The translations under genes and the position numbers were made by a program. This document shows positions 1-8,403 of a DNA stretch of 37,017 nt, piece after piece. The stretch covers positions 83,403 to 120,419 of the forward strand of contig JANYJZ010000018.1 in the NCBI GenBank assembly GCA_025358305.1, written 5' to 3'. The DNA is from Ignavibacteriota bacterium. GTDB taxonomy: Bacteria > Bacteroidota > Ignavibacteria > UBA10030 > SZUA-254. Numbering within the stretch: the first letter of the stretch is position 1; each line of letters starts with the position of its first letter. The notes beneath the pieces were generated by a model. The model did no database searches and was not told where the DNA came from. It was given only the letters and a program-made list of their open reading frames with translations.

Positions 1-179
1 TTCCAACCATTGAGCACACCCAGGTTGATGTGCAGAAGCGTTCGTGCGAACACGGCGCGGATCGAATGACTCACGATCACGTTTTGGAATGTGAACCCCG
101 CCGTCGAGTCGGGGACATTCACGCCATCGACAATCAGGCTATCCACATGAAAAGCGGTGTCAGCAGATCGCGCGTTCTG
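1..179 (-). pseudogene. Relict or partial secreted-protein repeat (divergent InlB B-repeat type)
   Basis: No standard ORF call covers this stretch, but the minus strand is open from 179 to the window edge. It reads as one unit of a well-known secreted repeat: ADTAFHVDSLIVDGVNV near 165-115, then GFTFQNV and HSIRAVFA near 100-45. This V-D-S-L-x-V-D-G-V ... F-x-N-V ... H-x-I-x-A-x-F-A pattern is typical of the divergent InlB B-repeat units in large secreted proteins of Chlorobi and Ignavibacteria. The frame is stopped by TGA at 180-182, directly upstream of the unit and without an obvious start codon. The residues after the unit do not begin another repeat. It is therefore either a degraded gene fragment or a frameshifted piece of a gene running off the left edge. 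Confidence 0.5.
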
Positions 180-334
180 TCAACCCCAACGCGCCGGACA
201 TCAATGGGTAGCATCCTCCAGTACCTCTTCCCCCCCCCGAAGAGAGAGAGAGCCATCGCCACCCAAAAAATGATCGTTAAGATGATACGGAGTATCCAGG
301 TGAGAAACAAGCTAGGAAATCATATGGGCTGAAG
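180..334. other. Gene-free stretch with simple-sequence tracts
   Basis: I see no supportable gene here. It holds a run of nine C residues (230-238) followed two bases later by six AG dinucleotides (241-252). The rest is unremarkable. The open frame beginning at 30 on the plus strand has no recognisable protein features and crosses the relict repeat in antisense, so it is not accepted. Confidence 0.6.
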
Positions 335-363
335 TTGAAAGTCATCGAGATTCTCACTATACT
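335..363 (+). promoter_or_regulatory. Predicted vegetative promoter of the Asp-box gene
   Basis: A -35 like hexamer TTGAAA (335-340) and a -10 like hexamer TATACT (358-363) are separated by exactly 17 bases. Transcription would start near 370, about 26 bases before the GTG at 396. A GGGGGT run at 385-390 could serve as the ribosome binding site. Eight other sites in the window share this architecture. Confidence 0.6.
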
Positions 364-395
364 ACTCGTGTCGACTCGAGATACGGGGGTATGCG

Positions 396-1838
396 GTGAA
401 GAGAATCCACTTATTTGATCAGCAGACATCGCGCGCGGGGACCGTTCTTCGACTTGCGTTCCTCGCCCTCTGTCTCTCCTGTACGGCCGCCGCGCGCCAG
501 ACCCCCGGCATCACCTGGACCTCCCCCGTCAAGATCAGCAGCGATTCCGCGGTTAACAACCTCCCCCACTGCGTCATCAGCGGCGATACGGTCCACGTCT
601 TCTGGTTCGGCATAGACGAGTTCCTCACCCTTTCCATGGACGGCGTGGAATACGCCCGCAGCGTCGACGGAGGCGCTTCGTTCAGCCCGCCCGTGAGCCT
701 GCTCCCGTTCGATATCGCCCTCTCGTCGCCCCAATCAGCGGGAAGCGGGTCGTTTCTCTTTGTCACCATCGGCGCAGTCATCGACACGTCCTACGGCGCG
801 TTCCTCCTGCGAAGCACTGACGCGGGCACGACCTGGGAAAGGGCAAGACTCTTGCGAAGTGCGGTCTATCCGACCCTCATCGCCGCCGAGGACTCCCTCG
901 TGTTCGTCCAGTACATCGATCCCGGTACTAAGGTTTACGGCATGCTCGCAAGCACCGACCACGGCGGCCACTGGACGGTCGCCGACAGCTCGATGCCGGA
1001 GTTCTCCGATATGCTCGTCCGACAGGGGATCATCCACGCCGTCGGACCGGCCTCATCCCGGATCCTCCAGGAGATCGGGTACTGGTACAGTCCGAACCAC
1101 GGGATCAACTTCTTCGGCCCTGATATGCTCTCCGTCGAGGATGTCACGAAATCGGAGCGCGCAAGCATCGCCGTGAATGACATCGGCAACCTGTTCGCCG
1201 TCTGGAGCGACACAGGCACGGTCGTCTGCCGCCGGAGCCGGAACAACGGCATTTCTTGGACACCGCAGCTCATCCTCGATAACGGCATCGGCACGGCAAC
1301 CACCGCCATCGCGGCGGCACGGGAGTTCGTCGGGGTCGCCTGGGACACGGACATCAGCGGAGTCGGCGGCATCCACTTCCGGCCCAGCAACGATTTCGGC
1401 GCGACGTTCGATCCGACGAGTTCCCCGGCGTCGTCGGTGACCTCCGCCGAGCCGTCGCTCACGATCGTCGGGAAAACGGCCCACCTCACCTGGCATGAGC
1501 ACGAAGGCGCGACGGTGGACATCTTCTACCAGAGGGGGGTCCTGGACTCCAATCCGAACATCGGCCGCCCTCCCGCGGGGTATGCGCTTCAGCAGAACTA
1601 TCCCAACCCCTTCAACGGCGTCAGCCGCATCGAGTATGACCTCCCGAGCCCGTCGCATGTCGTGATCACCCTCTATACGCTTCTGGGACAGCGCCTGGGC
1701 CTCATCGAAGAGGCGGACCGGCCGGCGGGTCGCTTCACGGTGACGTTTGAGGGCGGGGGGCTTCCATCGGGGATCTACTTCTACCAGATCAGAACAGCCG
1801 CCTATACAGAAACGAAGAAGCTTACCATACTCCGGTAA
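396..1838 (+). CDS. Secreted Asp-box (BNR/sialidase-like) protein with type IX sorting domain
   Basis: Protein of 480 residues starting at GTG 396; the ATG at 391 is followed at once by a stop, so GTG is the only sensible start. It begins with a long n-region, a hydrophobic segment (about residues 17-33) and an Ala-rich cleavage site, so it is exported. The middle carries at least five Asp-box motifs of the form S-x-D/N-x-G-x-S/T-W/F (for example SVDGGASF, STDAGTTW, SNDFGATF), which form blades of a sialidase-like beta-propeller. I cannot see a sialidase active site (the Arg triad), so enzymatic activity should not be assumed. The last 80 residues form a type IX secretion C-terminal sorting domain: QNYPNPFN, then an Ig-like strand pattern, LPSGIYFYQI and the end KKLTILR. 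This predicts secretion or surface attachment by a T9SS encoded elsewhere. Confidence 0.85.
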   Translation: MKRIHLFDQQTSRAGTVLRLAFLALCLSCTAAARQTPGITWTSPVKISSDSAVNNLPHCVISGDTVHVFWFGIDEFLTLSMDGVEYARSVDGGASFSPPVSLLPFDIALSSPQSAGSGSFLFVTIGAVIDTSYGAFLLRSTDAGTTWERARLLRSAVYPTLIAAEDSLVFVQYIDPGTKVYGMLASTDHGGHWTVADSSMPEFSDMLVRQGIIHAVGPASSRILQEIGYWYSPNHGINFFGPDMLSVEDVTKSERASIAVNDIGNLFAVWSDTGTVVCRRSRNNGISWTPQLILDNGIGTATTAIAAAREFVGVAWDTDISGVGGIHFRPSNDFGATFDPTSSPASSVTSAEPSLTIVGKTAHLTWHEHEGATVDIFYQRGVLDSNPNIGRPPAGYALQQNYPNPFNGVSRIEYDLPSPSHVVITLYTLLGQRLGLIEEADRPAGRFTVTFEGGGLPSGIYFYQIRTAAYTETKKLTILR

Positions 1839-1849
1839 GCTTCTTCGTT
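1811..1849. terminator. Strong bidirectional hairpin between convergent genes
   Basis: A perfect 16-bp inverted repeat, left arm 1811-1826 and right arm 1834-1849, encloses a 7-base loop. The right arm contains the TAA stop (1836-1838) of the Asp-box gene, and the left arm encodes part of its conserved KKLTI terminus. The convergent kinase gene ends at 1882, so the hairpin can terminate both transcripts. Neither side has a long T-tract, so release may be factor-assisted. Confidence 0.7.
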
Positions 1850-1881
1850 CACACCGTTCCGCCGCCTCTTTGCCGCAAGGG

Positions 1882-4302
1882 TTACCGCATCTTCTCGATG
1901 CTGTTGATCTCTCGGAGGAGGTCCTTCTTTGTGAAGCGTGACTTGCTCATGATCGTCGAAATGAACCCCGCCATTTGCTCCTTCGTGTCCTCGTCCACTT
2001 CCATGGATGTGAGAATGATGATCGGCGTGTTCCTCGTCGAGACCTGCTGCTTGAGCTGATAGGCGACGTTGAAGCCTGAGATGTCGGGCATGATGAGGTC
2101 CAGAATGATGAGGTCCGGGGCCTCGGAACCGGCCAATCGCACACCCTCCTTCCCGTTCATCGTCTTGATGACCTCGTAGCCTTCCGCTTCCAGGATCACC
2201 TGGATGAGCTCCGCGGCGGTCTTGTCGTCGTCGATGATGAGGACCTTCGGGTGCTCCTTCTGCTTCTGGAGCCGCAGGGGGACCTTCTGGATCGCCCCGA
2301 GCAACTCTTCCTTGTTCACCGGCTTCACGAAATAATCGACCGCGCCCATGCTGAACCCGAGCTTCTTCTCGTCGGTGATCGATATGATGATGATCGGAAT
2401 GTCCTTGCAGATCGGATGGCGCTTGAGCTCCTTGAGGACCTGCCATCCGTCCTTGATCGGCATGATCATGTCGAGCGTGATGATGTTGGGCTTGAGCTGC
2501 TTCGCCTTCTCGATGCCTTCGGCGCCGTCCCGGGCGATCTCGGTGCGGTACCCCGCCTCTTCGAGATAGAGCTGGATGAGCTGGCCCGCCTGGACATTGT
2601 CCTCGATGATGAGTACGAGGGGCTTTTGGCCGTTCGCCATGACGGCGGGGTGCTCGCCGACGACCCTGACGAGCTGGTCGGCGGAATCGACGACTTCGCC
2701 CGCGACGATCATCGGGATCTTGAACCGGAACGTGCTTCCCTTGCCCCACTCGCTCTCGACGGTGATCTGGCCGCCGTGGAGCTCGACGAGGCGCTTCGTG
2801 ATGACGAGCCCGAGGCCGGTGCCTTCCTTCGCCCCCTTGGCGTTCTTGCCCTGCTGGAACGCATGGAAGAGTTTCGCGAGGTCCTCGGGCTTGATCCCGA
2901 CGCCCTCGTCTCGGACCTCCACCTCGATCTCGTTGACGAACCTGCGCACTCCGACGGTGATCTTGCCGCCGGTGTTGCTGTATTTGATGGCATTGGAAAC
3001 GAGGTTCACGAGGATCTGTTTGAACCGGGTCTGGTCGACGACGAGCTGGTCGATCTCGGGGGCGACCTCAAAGACGAGCGTGAGCTTGCGTTCCTGGAGG
3101 GCGCCCTGCATGACGCGTTCGATGCTCTCCTTAAAGAACGAGATCGGGTAGGCCTCGACGTGAAGTTCCATCTTTCCGGCCTCGATCTTTGAGAGGTCGA
3201 GGATGTCATTGATGAGACCCTGGAGGTGGCGGCCGCTGACGTTGATGTTCTTCATGAAGTCCTGCACCTTTTCGGGGGGCAGGGTCTTGAGGTCGTCTGA
3301 GGTGAGGATCTCCGAGAACCCAACGATCGCGTTCAGCGGAGCTCTGAGCTCGTGGCTGAAGGTCGCAAGGAAGCGCTTGAGGGTCTCGTTGGCGTCGTCG
3401 GTCTTCTTCTTCTCGTTCTCGAGCTCGATGTTCTTGATGGTGATCTCGTCCATGAGCCGCTTGCGGCTCATGCCGATGGCGAGCTCGTTGGCGATGATCG
3501 TGAGCATCTTCAGTTCTTCGTCGACGTACTTGTCGACCTTCGGGGAGAGGACCTCCAGGACGCCCTGGAGCTCGTTCTGGACCATGAGCGGGATGGAGAT
3601 GAGCGTCTGGAGCTTCAGCTGGTCCGTCTCCGTGAGGAAGTACGCGGCGATGGAACTGTGGGAGAGCTCGTCGGAGATGACGACCTTCCGGGCGAGCGCC
3701 GTCCGAACGGCGATCGTCGTCGACTTTTCGTGGACGATCTGATGCTCTACCTCCGGATCGACGCGGACGTCGATGAGGGAGGGCGCCATAAGGTGGAGGA
3801 GCGCGCTCCGGGAGTCGTACCGGTAGATGCAGACGAACTTCGTGGGGATCTCCATGAACTCGGCGATCCGTTCCCCCGCGCTCAGGCAGAGCTCGTCGAG
3901 GTGCGGCGCGATGTTGATAACATGGGAGACCTCCATGAGCATCTCTTTCTGCCGCTGCTGCCGCTTCTGCTCCGTGATGTCCTGGAAGAAGACCGATATG
4001 CCGCTGTCGGTCGGATAAATGCGGATGTCGTACCAGGCCTCGAAGCGCTCATCGCGGTACGAGGTCTCGAAGCTCTGGTAGAGCTTCTTCTCCATGGCGA
4101 GCCGGTATTTTTCGCCCAACTCCGCGTCGCGTGCATTCGGGAAGATCTCGAAGACGTTCTTGCCGAGCACCTCACCCCTCTTCAGACCCGTCCCTTCTTC
4201 CGCAGCGCGATTCCAATAGGTAAAGAGGTAGTTGGCGTCTAATGCGAAAAATCCTCCCGAAATGCCCTCGAGGATCTCTTCGTATTTCTGGGACGAACTC
4301 AT
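1882..4302 (-). CDS. Soluble hybrid sensor histidine kinase, PAS-GAF-HisKA-HATPase-REC-REC
   Basis: Protein of 806 residues, ATG start at 4302, with no membrane segment, so a cytoplasmic sensor. Domains in order: PAS (about 1-112, ending in the typical FFQDITEQK linker); GAF (about 125-285); a coiled linker (285-310); HisKA with phospho-acceptor His317 in FSHELRAPLNAIVGFSE; HATPase with N-box near 433-440 (NLVSNAIK), G1 box DEGVGIKP (465-472) and G2 box GTGLGL (494-499); a first receiver (about 562-675) with DMIMPIKDG, phospho-acceptor Asp611 and Lys660; and a second receiver (about 686-806) with Asp735. The second receiver has Lys787 in an SKSRF context instead of the usual KP. Tandem C-terminal receivers suggest a phosphorelay or cross-regulation, but no Hpt or output domain is present, so partners lie elsewhere. 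The ligands of the PAS and GAF domains cannot be told from sequence. It ends 44 bp from the convergent Asp-box gene. Confidence 0.92.
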   Translation of the reverse strand: MSSSQKYEEILEGISGGFFALDANYLFTYWNRAAEEGTGLKRGEVLGKNVFEIFPNARDAELGEKYRLAMEKKLYQSFETSYRDERFEAWYDIRIYPTDSGISVFFQDITEQKRQQRQKEMLMEVSHVINIAPHLDELCLSAGERIAEFMEIPTKFVCIYRYDSRSALLHLMAPSLIDVRVDPEVEHQIVHEKSTTIAVRTALARKVVISDELSHSSIAAYFLTETDQLKLQTLISIPLMVQNELQGVLEVLSPKVDKYVDEELKMLTIIANELAIGMSRKRLMDEITIKNIELENEKKKTDDANETLKRFLATFSHELRAPLNAIVGFSEILTSDDLKTLPPEKVQDFMKNINVSGRHLQGLINDILDLSKIEAGKMELHVEAYPISFFKESIERVMQGALQERKLTLVFEVAPEIDQLVVDQTRFKQILVNLVSNAIKYSNTGGKITVGVRRFVNEIEVEVRDEGVGIKPEDLAKLFHAFQQGKNAKGAKEGTGLGLVITKRLVELHGGQITVESEWGKGSTFRFKIPMIVAGEVVDSADQLVRVVGEHPAVMANGQKPLVLIIEDNVQAGQLIQLYLEEAGYRTEIARDGAEGIEKAKQLKPNIITLDMIMPIKDGWQVLKELKRHPICKDIPIIIISITDEKKLGFSMGAVDYFVKPVNKEELLGAIQKVPLRLQKQKEHPKVLIIDDDKTAAELIQVILEAEGYEVIKTMNGKEGVRLAGSEAPDLIILDLIMPDISGFNVAYQLKQQVSTRNTPIIILTSMEVDEDTKEQMAGFISTIMSKSRFTKKDLLREINSIEKMR

Positions 4303-4473
4303 ACAAGTGGCCTGTGAATTGAGATGGAAAAGGAGAATTCCAAAAGTCTCTAAAAAATGCGAATTTCAACAACTCGCCACTAGCTTACGCAAAATTGTAA
4401 TGAGATGCAAGCGCAATCTTAAGCAAGCCTTGAGGTAATGGGAGCAATCCCCCATGCGTAATGAACGCCCCGC

Positions 4474-4482
4474 TTATTCACA
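4474..4482 (+). promoter_or_regulatory. DnaA-box match TTATTCACA
   Basis: An exact match to the DnaA-box consensus TTATNCACA in intergenic sequence. It has the same orientation as the box at 4538-4546, 64 bp away. It may be a DnaA-controlled regulatory region for the hybrid kinase or a DnaA titration or origin-related site. Function is inferred only. Confidence 0.4.
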
Positions 4483-4537
4483 CTTTGTACCGGAAGGAAC
4501 TGGCGAATTTCGAAGAAAATCAATAGAAGAAGCCAAG

Positions 4538-4546
4538 TTATCCACA
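4538..4546 (+). promoter_or_regulatory. DnaA-box match TTATCCACA
   Basis: An exact match to the high-affinity DnaA box TTATCCACA in the same gene-free gap and orientation as the box at 4474-4482. No dnaA, dnaN, rpmH or parAB gene is in the window, so an origin is not claimed. Confidence 0.45.
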
Positions 4547-4664
4547 CCCTCCACCACCCCTCGTACCGTGATCCCGACTCGACAGCCCTCAAATCGCGCG
4601 CATCGACCTCTTGTCCATCGCGTGCCAGAAGGATCGTGCGTCACGGCTCCTGCACCGCGCCAGT

Positions 4665-7600
4665 TCAGCCCTTCATGGCGAGGAGACACTTCCCTTCGTG
4701 CTGGTAGGTACAGCCGTCGCACAACGCTCCGGATCGCGCGAAGTCGCGAGACCGGATCCTCGCGATCACTCCCGTGATCACTCCCTCGAACCTGTCGATC
4801 TCTCCCGAAGAAAAGTCGAACTCCACCGGGCGCTCGGCATGCTTCAGGAACAGGAGCGTCGCCCGGACGTTCTCCTGCTGAAAGAGTCTTCGGACGAGCA
4901 CGGCATAGAAGGCGAGCTGGGGTCGATAGAGCTCCGCCCGCCCTGCCATCTGCCGCGCGTCGACCCGGTCGGTCTTGTAATCGATGATGCGCCAGAGTCC
5001 GTCCGGCATCTTGTAGAGGCGGTCAAGGATCCCTGTGACATAGTCATCGCCGAACCGGGCGGTCACGGAGAACTCCGTCTTTGTTTCGACCGCCGACAAT
5101 ACGCCACGGCCCGCGGCCGAGGAGACGAAGCGCATGACGTTGTCGGCGATCTTCTCCCCGAGCGCCGCGCGTTCCCGAGCGTGGAGCCGCGGCTCGCCGG
5201 CGACAAGAATGCCGACCCGCGCGGCGACCTCGTCGGGGCCGATATCGGCGCTGCCGATCTCCTGAAGCACGGCGTGCGTCAAGGAGCCTTCCGTCTCGCC
5301 GACAATGACGTCGTCCGGGTCCTCCTCCTCGTCGAACGCCGCGGGGGGCGCGCTCACTTCCGGGAGCCCCAGGACGTATTTCAAGTAGTACTTCGACGGG
5401 CATTCGAGAAAGGTCCGGACCTGCGTCGCCGAGAAGAACTCACCGCGCGCCTGGCCCCGAAGCGGCGGAAGGAACCTCCCGTCGTCCTCGTTGCCGGACC
5501 CCTCCGTGCGCGAGTCGCGCGGGAGGGCCGGGCCGTCGGAGATCTCTTCGTTGACGTGGACCTCGAGACCGGGGAGGATCTCCCGGGGAACGAGCGCACC
5601 GTTCTCGTGGGAAAGGATCCGCAGGGGTGCCGTCTCCCGCCGGAGGACCCCGTTCGCGATACTCGAGGGATCGACCGAGAGCGATTCGAGCACCCACCGG
5701 AGCCGGGACCGGCGCAGTTCCTTCTGTGGAAGCACGCCGGAAAGGGCGAGGAAGTCCCTCGCCCTGGTGGCGGCGACGTAGAGGATCCGTTTCTCTTCCG
5801 CTTCGACTTTTTGGCGGTTCTGGTGCTTGAGGAGTTCATCGAACGGGACGACCGCCTTGTCGTCCAGGGCCTCCTCGCGGTGGAGCGGGAATCCCACCCC
5901 GAGGTCCGTGTCGACGATCGGCGGGGAATCGTACCGGAACGTCTCGTGCGTGAAGGGGAGGAACACGGCCGGGAATTCGAGCCCTTTTGCCGCGTGGATG
6001 GTCATGACATGGACGGCGTTGCCGCCGAGATCGAGCGATGCCTGGCCTTCGCGCTCCTCGCTCTCGACGAGGGCCCGCAGGCGCTGCACGAAGTCGTAAA
6101 GCGTGCTCAGTCCCCGACCTTCGAACTCCCGAGCGATCCGGAGGAGCTTCGCGATGTTCGCCGCATGCTGCTCGCCCCGTGCGAGCCCCGCAACCGTCCC
6201 TCGCCAGCCCGTGACTCGGAAGATCCTCTGGACGAGAAGCGGAATGGAGAGCCGGTTCGCAAGCTCCAGGTCGGCCCGAAGGATCGAGTACGCGTTCCGA
6301 AGCTCCGGTTTTGGCGCGGACGCCGGAGCGTACGCCGACAGCTTGTCCCAGAAACTTCCCCGTTTCCGCACGAGGGCGACCTCGTAGAGGGCGGCGTCGG
6401 ACACCGTAAAGAACGGCGACCGGAGGATGCCCGCCAGGGCGACGTCGTCATCGCGGTTCAGGAGGAAGCTGAAGTAGTTCAGGAAGTCGACGATCTCCTG
6501 CGTCTGGTAGAACCCGATCCCCCCCGAGAGAATGTAGGGGATGCGGAACCGAACGAGGGCGTGCTCGACCTGCCGGAGACGGGTGCGGTTCCGCAAGAGG
6601 ATCGCGGCATCGCGGAAACGAAACGGGCGCTCCACCTCCTGCCGCCCGTCCTGGATGGGGTACCCGGTTCGGGAGAGTTCCGCGATCCTCCGGGCGATCG
6701 TGTCGCATTCCCGGACGATCGTGTCGCCGCCGCTTCCATCACCCGGCAGAGGCTCTTCCGACAGGAGATGGAATTCGACCCTGCCGGCGGCCTCCGATGC
6801 CCTCCCCCGAACGATGTCGGCGTACGGAATGTCGAACCGGGAGCCGGAGCCCCCCATGAGCCTTGAAAAGAGGTGGTTCACGAACAGGGCGGGCTGCGTG
6901 AGCGGCCGGAAGCTCTCCGCCAGTGCCAGCGACGTCCCTCGTGCCGCCTTCCGCTCCTGAACGATATCCTCCTTCGCGCTCGAAAAGACCTCGACCTCCG
7001 CGTTCCGGAATCCGTAGATGGACTGTTTGGGGTCGCCGACGATGAAGAGGTTCGCCCCCTCGTATTCGTCGATGAGGAGCCGGAGGATATCGTACTGAAG
7101 CTGGTTCGTGTCCTGGAATTCGTCCACCATGACGAAGCGGTACCGCCCCGAAAGGGTCCGGCGGATCGCCTCGACGTTGAGGAGTTCGCGGACCTTCAGC
7201 TGCAGGTCCTCGAAATCGAGGCTCCCTTGGTCCTGCTTCTTCGCGTCGTACAGTTCCGACGCACGAAGGTAGACCCCCAGGAGCGCCCGCGTCGCGCTGA
7301 GGAGGGAACGGTTCCCAGCGCCGGCGCCCGGATCCGCGGCCGAGGCGAGAAGCTTCGAGACCGACTTGTAGGAACCGCAGAGGAGCTTTACCTCGGGTTC
7401 GAGCGGGGCGAGATCGGTCTTCGTGCCCGTGACATCCTTCCGGAGCGTCGCTTCCTTGGTGAAGAGGATCGACAGGAGGTCGTGCAACGAGCCGAGGCGT
7501 TCTTCTTCGGGGGCTCGCAAGAACCTCGTGTGCGCCTCCCGGGCGTCGCCGGCCTTCTTGCCGCTGGCGATCCTCAGGAGGCTGCCGAGGGCGTCCGTCC

Positions 7601-8267
7601 AGCGCTCCCCGGAGAAGGGAGGCAGGATCTCGGCCGCGATGGCGCCGTCCCAGTGCCGCAAGACCGCTTCGTCGGCTGTCCCGTCGGCATAGATGCCCCC
7701 GGGGCGTAGGAGACGCTCCATCTTCTCCCTGTTCGCCAGAAAGTGAAGGAGATGTTTCTGAAATGCCTTCTTGCCGAGGAGCCGAATGACGTCGACGACC
7801 GGCTCGAGGCGGGGCGACCCTTTCTGACCCAATGCGAGGGCGAGGTACTCCGAGAGCGATTCCTGAAGAAGACTCTGGCGGTCGGTCCCTTCCAGGACGG
7901 TGAACGCAGCATCGACGTCCGCCTCGATGGGATACTCTCGGAGGATCTGCGCGCAGAAGGAATGGATCGTGCCGACGGTGGCGGAGGCGAGCTGGTTCCG
8001 CGCCTGGAGGAGGCGTGAGCGATCCTCCGGCGCGAGGGTCCGGTCGTCGATCCGGTCGCTGATCCGGTCGGCGATCTTCTTCCGGAGCTCGCTCGCGGCC
8101 TTCTCCGTGAAGGTCATCGCGACGATCTCGTGGACGCGGGCGCTCCCCGTCTGGAGGATATCGACGAAGCGCTGGACGAGCACGGTCGTCTTCCCCGCCC
8201 CGGCGTTCGCCGTCACCGAGAGATGGCGTCCCCGGTCAAGCGCCTGCTGTTGATGGTCTGTGAGCAT
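4665..8267 (-). CDS. addA: AddA/RecB-like UvrD-family helicase-nuclease
   Basis: Protein of 1200 residues, ATG at 8267, stop TGA at 4665-4667. The N-terminal UvrD-type helicase has Walker A with Lys26 in NAGAGKTT, the motif MTFTEKAA, the DEFQDTNQ Walker B region, the GDPKQSIYGFR motif III, a C-terminal helicase part with MTIHAAKGLEFPAVF, and VAATRARDFL. The C-terminal PD-(D/E)xK nuclease begins near residue 945 and has the catalytic IIDYKTD motif (Asp1096, Lys1098). This matches AddA, which resects double-strand breaks with AddB to load RecA. Four cysteines in the nuclease (956, 1183, 1186, 1194) are placed like the iron-sulfur staple usually seen in AddB and Cas4-type nucleases, which is unusual for AddA. 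No addB is adjacent, so it could also be a stand-alone helicase-nuclease. It lies 136 bp downstream of the patatin gene on the same strand, with a GC-rich hairpin between. Confidence 0.85.
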   Translation of the reverse strand: MLTDHQQQALDRGRHLSVTANAGAGKTTVLVQRFVDILQTGSARVHEIVAMTFTEKAASELRKKIADRISDRIDDRTLAPEDRSRLLQARNQLASATVGTIHSFCAQILREYPIEADVDAAFTVLEGTDRQSLLQESLSEYLALALGQKGSPRLEPVVDVIRLLGKKAFQKHLLHFLANREKMERLLRPGGIYADGTADEAVLRHWDGAIAAEILPPFSGERWTDALGSLLRIASGKKAGDAREAHTRFLRAPEEERLGSLHDLLSILFTKEATLRKDVTGTKTDLAPLEPEVKLLCGSYKSVSKLLASAADPGAGAGNRSLLSATRALLGVYLRASELYDAKKQDQGSLDFEDLQLKVRELLNVEAIRRTLSGRYRFVMVDEFQDTNQLQYDILRLLIDEYEGANLFIVGDPKQSIYGFRNAEVEVFSSAKEDIVQERKAARGTSLALAESFRPLTQPALFVNHLFSRLMGGSGSRFDIPYADIVRGRASEAAGRVEFHLLSEEPLPGDGSGGDTIVRECDTIARRIAELSRTGYPIQDGRQEVERPFRFRDAAILLRNRTRLRQVEHALVRFRIPYILSGGIGFYQTQEIVDFLNYFSFLLNRDDDVALAGILRSPFFTVSDAALYEVALVRKRGSFWDKLSAYAPASAPKPELRNAYSILRADLELANRLSIPLLVQRIFRVTGWRGTVAGLARGEQHAANIAKLLRIAREFEGRGLSTLYDFVQRLRALVESEEREGQASLDLGGNAVHVMTIHAAKGLEFPAVFLPFTHETFRYDSPPIVDTDLGVGFPLHREEALDDKAVVPFDELLKHQNRQKVEAEEKRILYVAATRARDFLALSGVLPQKELRRSRLRWVLESLSVDPSSIANGVLRRETAPLRILSHENGALVPREILPGLEVHVNEEISDGPALPRDSRTEGSGNEDDGRFLPPLRGQARGEFFSATQVRTFLECPSKYYLKYVLGLPEVSAPPAAFDEEEDPDDVIVGETEGSLTHAVLQEIGSADIGPDEVAARVGILVAGEPRLHARERAALGEKIADNVMRFVSSAAGRGVLSAVETKTEFSVTARFGDDYVTGILDRLYKMPDGLWRIIDYKTDRVDARQMAGRAELYRPQLAFYAVLVRRLFQQENVRATLLFLKHAERPVEFDFSSGEIDRFEGVITGVIARIRSRDFARSGALCDGCTYQHEGKCLLAMKG

Positions 8268-8347
8268 AGAGATGATTTCGTGTCCGTGACCCGCAGGGCG
8301 CTCGGTACGAGCACCCCTTCCGGGTGAAATGAGCTGGTGGTAGGTTC

Positions 8348-8396
8348 GGTCCGGCAGAATCAGCGGCGCCGGCCGCAGCGCCGCGGGGGACGGACC
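8348..8396 (-). terminator. GC-rich two-tier hairpin after the patatin gene
   Basis: An outer stem GGTCCG/CGGACC (8348-8353 with 8391-8396) encloses an inner 7-bp stem GCGGCGC/GCGCCGC (8363-8369 with 8378-8384). It sits just past the patatin stop. No T-tract follows on the minus strand, so it may be a factor-assisted terminator or an RNA-processing structure. Confidence 0.35.
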
Positions 8397-8403
8397 CCTC
8401 CCG

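Larger units (their letters stand above)
4303..4664. other. 360-bp gene-free gap, AT-richer than its surroundings
   Basis: This gap lies between the end of the AddA-like gene and the start of the hybrid kinase, both on the minus strand. The part nearest the kinase (about 4321-4440) is clearly richer in A and T than the neighbouring genes. No convincing TTG-N20-TAnnTT promoter was found on the minus strand. The only recognisable elements are two DnaA-box matches at 4474-4482 and 4538-4546. No small gene is supported. Confidence 0.5.

Noticed and set aside
4303-4664. Possible chromosome origin at the DnaA boxes
   Set aside because: Only two boxes, no clear unwinding element and no dnaA, dnaN or other origin-linked gene nearby; kept only as a regulatory-site finding.
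4611-6866. 751-codon open frame on the plus strand
   Set aside because: Antisense to the AddA-like gene; composition-driven and without any motif.
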